A stretch of 37,113 bases of DNA from Diphasiastrum complanatum (lineage: Eukaryota > Streptophyta > Lycopodiopsida > Lycopodiales > Lycopodiaceae), in the NCBI GenBank assembly GCA_029204225.1, contig MU835692.1, forward strand, positions 1 to 37,113, written 5' to 3'. The position numbers and the translations under genes are program-made. Below, one piece after another: positions 34,053-37,113 of the stretch (positions are counted from its first letter, which is position 1; each line of letters starts with the position of its first letter). Below the pieces are notes generated by a model. The model was not told where the DNA came from, ran no database searches, and saw only the letters and a program-made list of their open reading frames with translations.

Positions 34053-34717
34053 TTCGAGTCTTTGGAAACATTCAAGTCTTTAAAAAACTTTGAGTCTTGG
34101 AAAAATTCGAGTCTTCAGAAAAATTTGAGTCTTCGAAAAAATTCGACTTGATAGTACAAAGGGTCCTTCGATCCTTCGGAAAAATTTGAGTTGACAGTTC
34201 AAGTCTTTATAAAGATTCGATGTTTTGAAAAATTTCAAGTCTTTCAAAAAATTTGAGTCATTTGAAAAATCCGATCCGTTGGAAAATTTTGAGTCTATGA
34301 AAAATTCGAGTTATTGGAGAAATTCGAGTCACTAAAAAATTTGAGTCATTGGATTCGAGTCTTTGATAAAATTCGAATCTTTTGAACAATTTGATCCTTT
34401 GGAAAAATTCGAGTCGTTGGAAAAATTTGAGTCTTTTTAAAAATTCGAGTCGACCAAAAAATTCGTGCTACTCCAAAAATTCCAGTCTATCCAAAACTTC
34501 GAGTCCTCAAAAATTCAGGTCGTTCAAAAATTCGAGTCTTTGAAAAAATTTGAGCCTTTTGAACAATTCAAGTCCTTGGAAAAATTTGAGTCATCGGAAA
34601 AATTTGAGTCTTTTCTAAAAACATTCGAGTTGTTCCAAAAATTCGAGTCTTCGGAAAAATTCAACTCGTTCCAAAAATTCAAGTCTTTCAAAAAATTCGA
34701 GTGTTCGGAAAAAATCA
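34053..34717 (+). repeat. Degenerate about 15-bp minisatellite (copy B)
   Basis: The same GAGTC-TTT-GAAAAATTC units as copy A, including the shared phrase ATAGTACAAAGGGTCCTTCG and GAGTTGACAGTTCAAGTCTT. Confidence 0.8.
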
Positions 34718-35227
34718 ACCCCAATAGCCTCATCTACTCCACCCCATTTCTTTTCTCCTCTAGCCCACTCACACTTACACACACACATCCATAGTGAAAG
34801 AAAGAACAAACATGTGGAATTCAATTCTAGATTTTGAAAAGCTCAATATATAGTTCCAAGTGCAAGATGATATTATTTGAGGATTTAGAATGGTATGTTC
34901 ACATTAGTTCTTTTGTATCCTTGTAGAAATTGACATGTTTATGCATCTCCTATGTGCATCAATGTTTGAAAGGCATGTGTAACTAACAAATAGGCCTTAT
35001 AATTGAATCACTTTGTAGCTTATTGTCATTTGCAATTATATATAACCTTCATCAAAATCACTTGGAGGTAGATAATAGAATGATGTAATTTTAAAGCTTA
35101 AGAAGAATGACGTATAACATATAGGACAATATATACTAATTTTATTACTTCCCTTGTTATGTGTACTTTGTAGACATTGATAGCGATGTGTTTAAAGGTC
35201 CTACGGGTACGTCCTAGATGTTGATAC

Positions 35228-35265
<38 letters not shown>

Positions 35266-35390
35266 TATATGATATTAAAATCACAGTAAGGCTCTCTTGG
35301 ATTTTTACAATTTGTTTCTATGGAAGGCTCTCTTGGATTCTTACAATTTGTTTCTATGGAACGCGCATAAAAAATTATTTACCTGAGCAG

Positions 35391-35539
<149 letters not shown>

Positions 35540-35853
35540 TTGATTAGCATCATATTCATCAAAACCATATTTTTGGAGAATTGTCTCCTATATTCACATT
35601 ATAAATAACATGTAATAAAAATATGCAACAATACCAAATAAGCATAGGGAGTGCAAAAACTATCTTGGATAGTTTCAGGAAGCTCAAAAAGGAGAAAAAC
35701 ATGATGCAAATTATACAATGGTTGAATGCAAATCTTCAAGGAGCGCCTGTGTTTTGAGGAGATGCAAACCTCGGGTCATTGGGATTTCTTGGTTGAATTC
35801 TTAAGGAGCGCTTGTGTTTTGCGGAGATCAAATCTCGAGTCATTTGGAGCTGG

Positions 35854-36619
35854 GGATTCATAAGGTGCAGACCTACATCTCCTCCATCATTTAATAGTAA
35901 TGGTATTGATAAGAAATGATAAGCTCTAACAAAGGAACTCCTTACTTTCATAAGCAAAAGAAAGGCCTATCTAGCATCATTTCAACCAAGACATGCATTC
36001 AAACTTCCATGTTGAACAATAGAACATCATGTATCAATGGCAGTCTGCTTTGACCAACATATCATTGTATAGCATAATAATCTCACCATTGCAAGTTTAT
36101 TACAATAACAAACCCCATTGTTATAACATCAATGCACAATGTACAGGTGAAGAAATTCGATAGACTCCAACGATAGGCTTCACGCTTGTCACTTTTCATA
36201 TTTGAAATCGAGTTGGATTGGCTTTGGGCTATAACATATCTCCTGTCATGGCCTTACAGCAAGCAACACCTAAACTTGAAGAGAATCAGGCCTCCAGAAT
36301 ACGAAAGCAGCGGCTGCCATCTGTATCTCCTGCGCATCAGTGGCCACCATGATGAATCCAATCCAGTTCGATTCTTGGCTTCGGCCAGCAAGATCTTGAG
36401 CCACGAATTTAGGGCAACCTATTGTAATTGATACTTGAAAAGTCGATCAGGCCGCATACCCATAGCTATAATCACAAATGAAATTGCAGCAGACTAATAA
36501 TAAAAGCAATGGATCAAGCTAAAAGGAGTAAAGGCATGAGTATGTCACAGTGGTTCACAATGCTGGGTATACACGACAGTGTGAAAATTGCATGTAGAAT
36601 GGAAGAGATGGTGAACTAT
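35854..36619. other. Unassigned stretch left of the tubulin exon
   Basis: No gene is recognised. On the - strand, about 36415-36280, one frame reads QDLAGRSQESNWIGFIMVAT and DAQEIQMAAAAFVFW, which looks protein-like, but it has no family I know and ends at a stop. It may be chance or an exon of the neighbouring decayed locus. Confidence 0.3.
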
Positions 36620-36832
36620 AGTGCTTGCCTTTGGTGAGGGGTAGACAATGAATCCAAGCTTGGATTTCTTTCCAAAATTGATAGAGAATCGCTCCAACAA
36701 GAGTGACCCTAATCTAGAGCCTATTTTTTTCACCAACAGCGTTGAAGATCAAGAAGCCCTGCAACCTAGAGCAGTTATCTGCAAGCCTTTCTCACACGAT
36801 CTATGCAGCATTCCACTACTCTCCTTTCCAAC
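36620..36832 (-). pseudogene. Alpha-tubulin exon fragment, frameshifted
   Basis: The - strand from 36832 encodes VGKE, then CIDRVRK, ADNCSRLQGFLIFNAVGE, GSLLLERFSINFGKKSKLG and FIVYPSPK. This is the conserved nucleotide-binding and following part of alpha-tubulin (family residues about 110-275), a subunit of microtubules. The glycine-rich GGGTGSG loop that binds GTP is damaged: a GAAAAAAAT run and a frameshift replace it near 36720-36735. Other frame changes lie near 36775 and 36812. The exon starts right after TGTGCAG on the - strand, which looks like a splice acceptor at an intron site known in plant tubulins, so it probably arose by DNA-level copying. Similarity stops near 36620. Confidence 0.75.
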
Positions 36833-36840
36833 CTGCACAG

Positions 36841-37113
36841 TCATGCCATCATTTTAGAAATGTAAATCCACATCTATATCAGATCCTTGTGTGCTAACAA
36901 AGGTGCTGCGGCATCAATATGATAGATGGTACCAACATTGATGAGGAATATTCACATAAGCGGTATCCAAGCAAGAAGGCATATCCTCCTGCATAGTGGT
37001 TCTACCACAAAACACAAGCCCATTGGTGTGCTGATGAGCAAGAATGTAGCACTCAGACTCCTTCCCGTTCTTGAGTGAAGATCAAAGGCAAGGGACCGGA
37101 AATCCTACACACA
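36841..37113. other. Unassigned right edge
   Basis: On the - strand a frame includes KESECYILAHQHTNGLVFCG and MQEDMPSCLDTAYVNIPHQC. It is protein-like but does not match tubulin or another family I know. It may be intron sequence of the tubulin locus or another remnant cut by the window edge. Confidence 0.25.

Overview
The window looks like repeat-rich nuclear DNA of a land plant. The evidence is a three-exon plant-type ZIP metal transporter gene, Ty1/copia and Ty3/gypsy retrotransposon remnants with plant-type primer-binding sites, plant telo-box motifs (AAACCCTAA) inside a satellite, and an alpha-tubulin fragment. I cannot place it more finely than land plant. The ZIP protein resembles the ZIP2/ZIP11-like clade. 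No prokaryotic, viral or CRISPR-type system is visible.

Layout. 1-5248: an almost complete LTR retrotransposon on the + strand with near-identical LTRs, an initiator-Met-tRNA-type primer-binding site, remnants of Gag zinc knuckles, no polymerase, and a 348-residue open frame of unknown function made by a roughly 720-bp tandem duplication. 5249-7304: the 5' part (leader, primer-binding site, LTR) of a Ty3/gypsy element on the - strand, apparently cut by the first element. 7305-8560: low-information DNA with a 132-143 bp tandem repeat. About 8637-10876 and 34053-35853: two direct copies of a complex duplicon made of a degenerate 15-bp minisatellite, a conserved 510-bp spacer, a (CT)n tract and an opposing (GA)n tract. 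10877-16200: shuffled short repeats, a 376-bp foldback MITE, a hairpin, duplicated blocks and microsatellites. About 16250-19142: a Ty1/copia remnant on the - strand with permuted domain order. 19143-23600: a putative promoter-like segment, a decayed protein-coding pseudogene (21126-22310, - strand) and several short tandem repeats.

23600-29300 is the gene-bearing part. After a Ty3/gypsy integrase remnant (25300-25910) comes the only gene that looks intact, the ZIP transporter (27870-29275, + strand, introns 28554-28629 and 28780-28969). 29276-31819 holds its presumed 3' UTR and weak repeats. 31820-33060 is a 361-bp satellite with a telo-box in each of the first three monomers. 33112-33554 is a solo or truncated copia-type LTR. 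33733-34052 is a foldback element that abuts the second duplicon. 36620-36832 is a frameshifted alpha-tubulin exon on the - strand.

The genes do not form a pathway: one cellular metal-uptake gene sits in a field of transposable elements and tandem repeats. The most unusual items are the polymerase-less LTR element with its duplicated unknown ORF, the permuted copia element, the telo-box satellite, and the duplicon pair with opposing CT and GA tracts.
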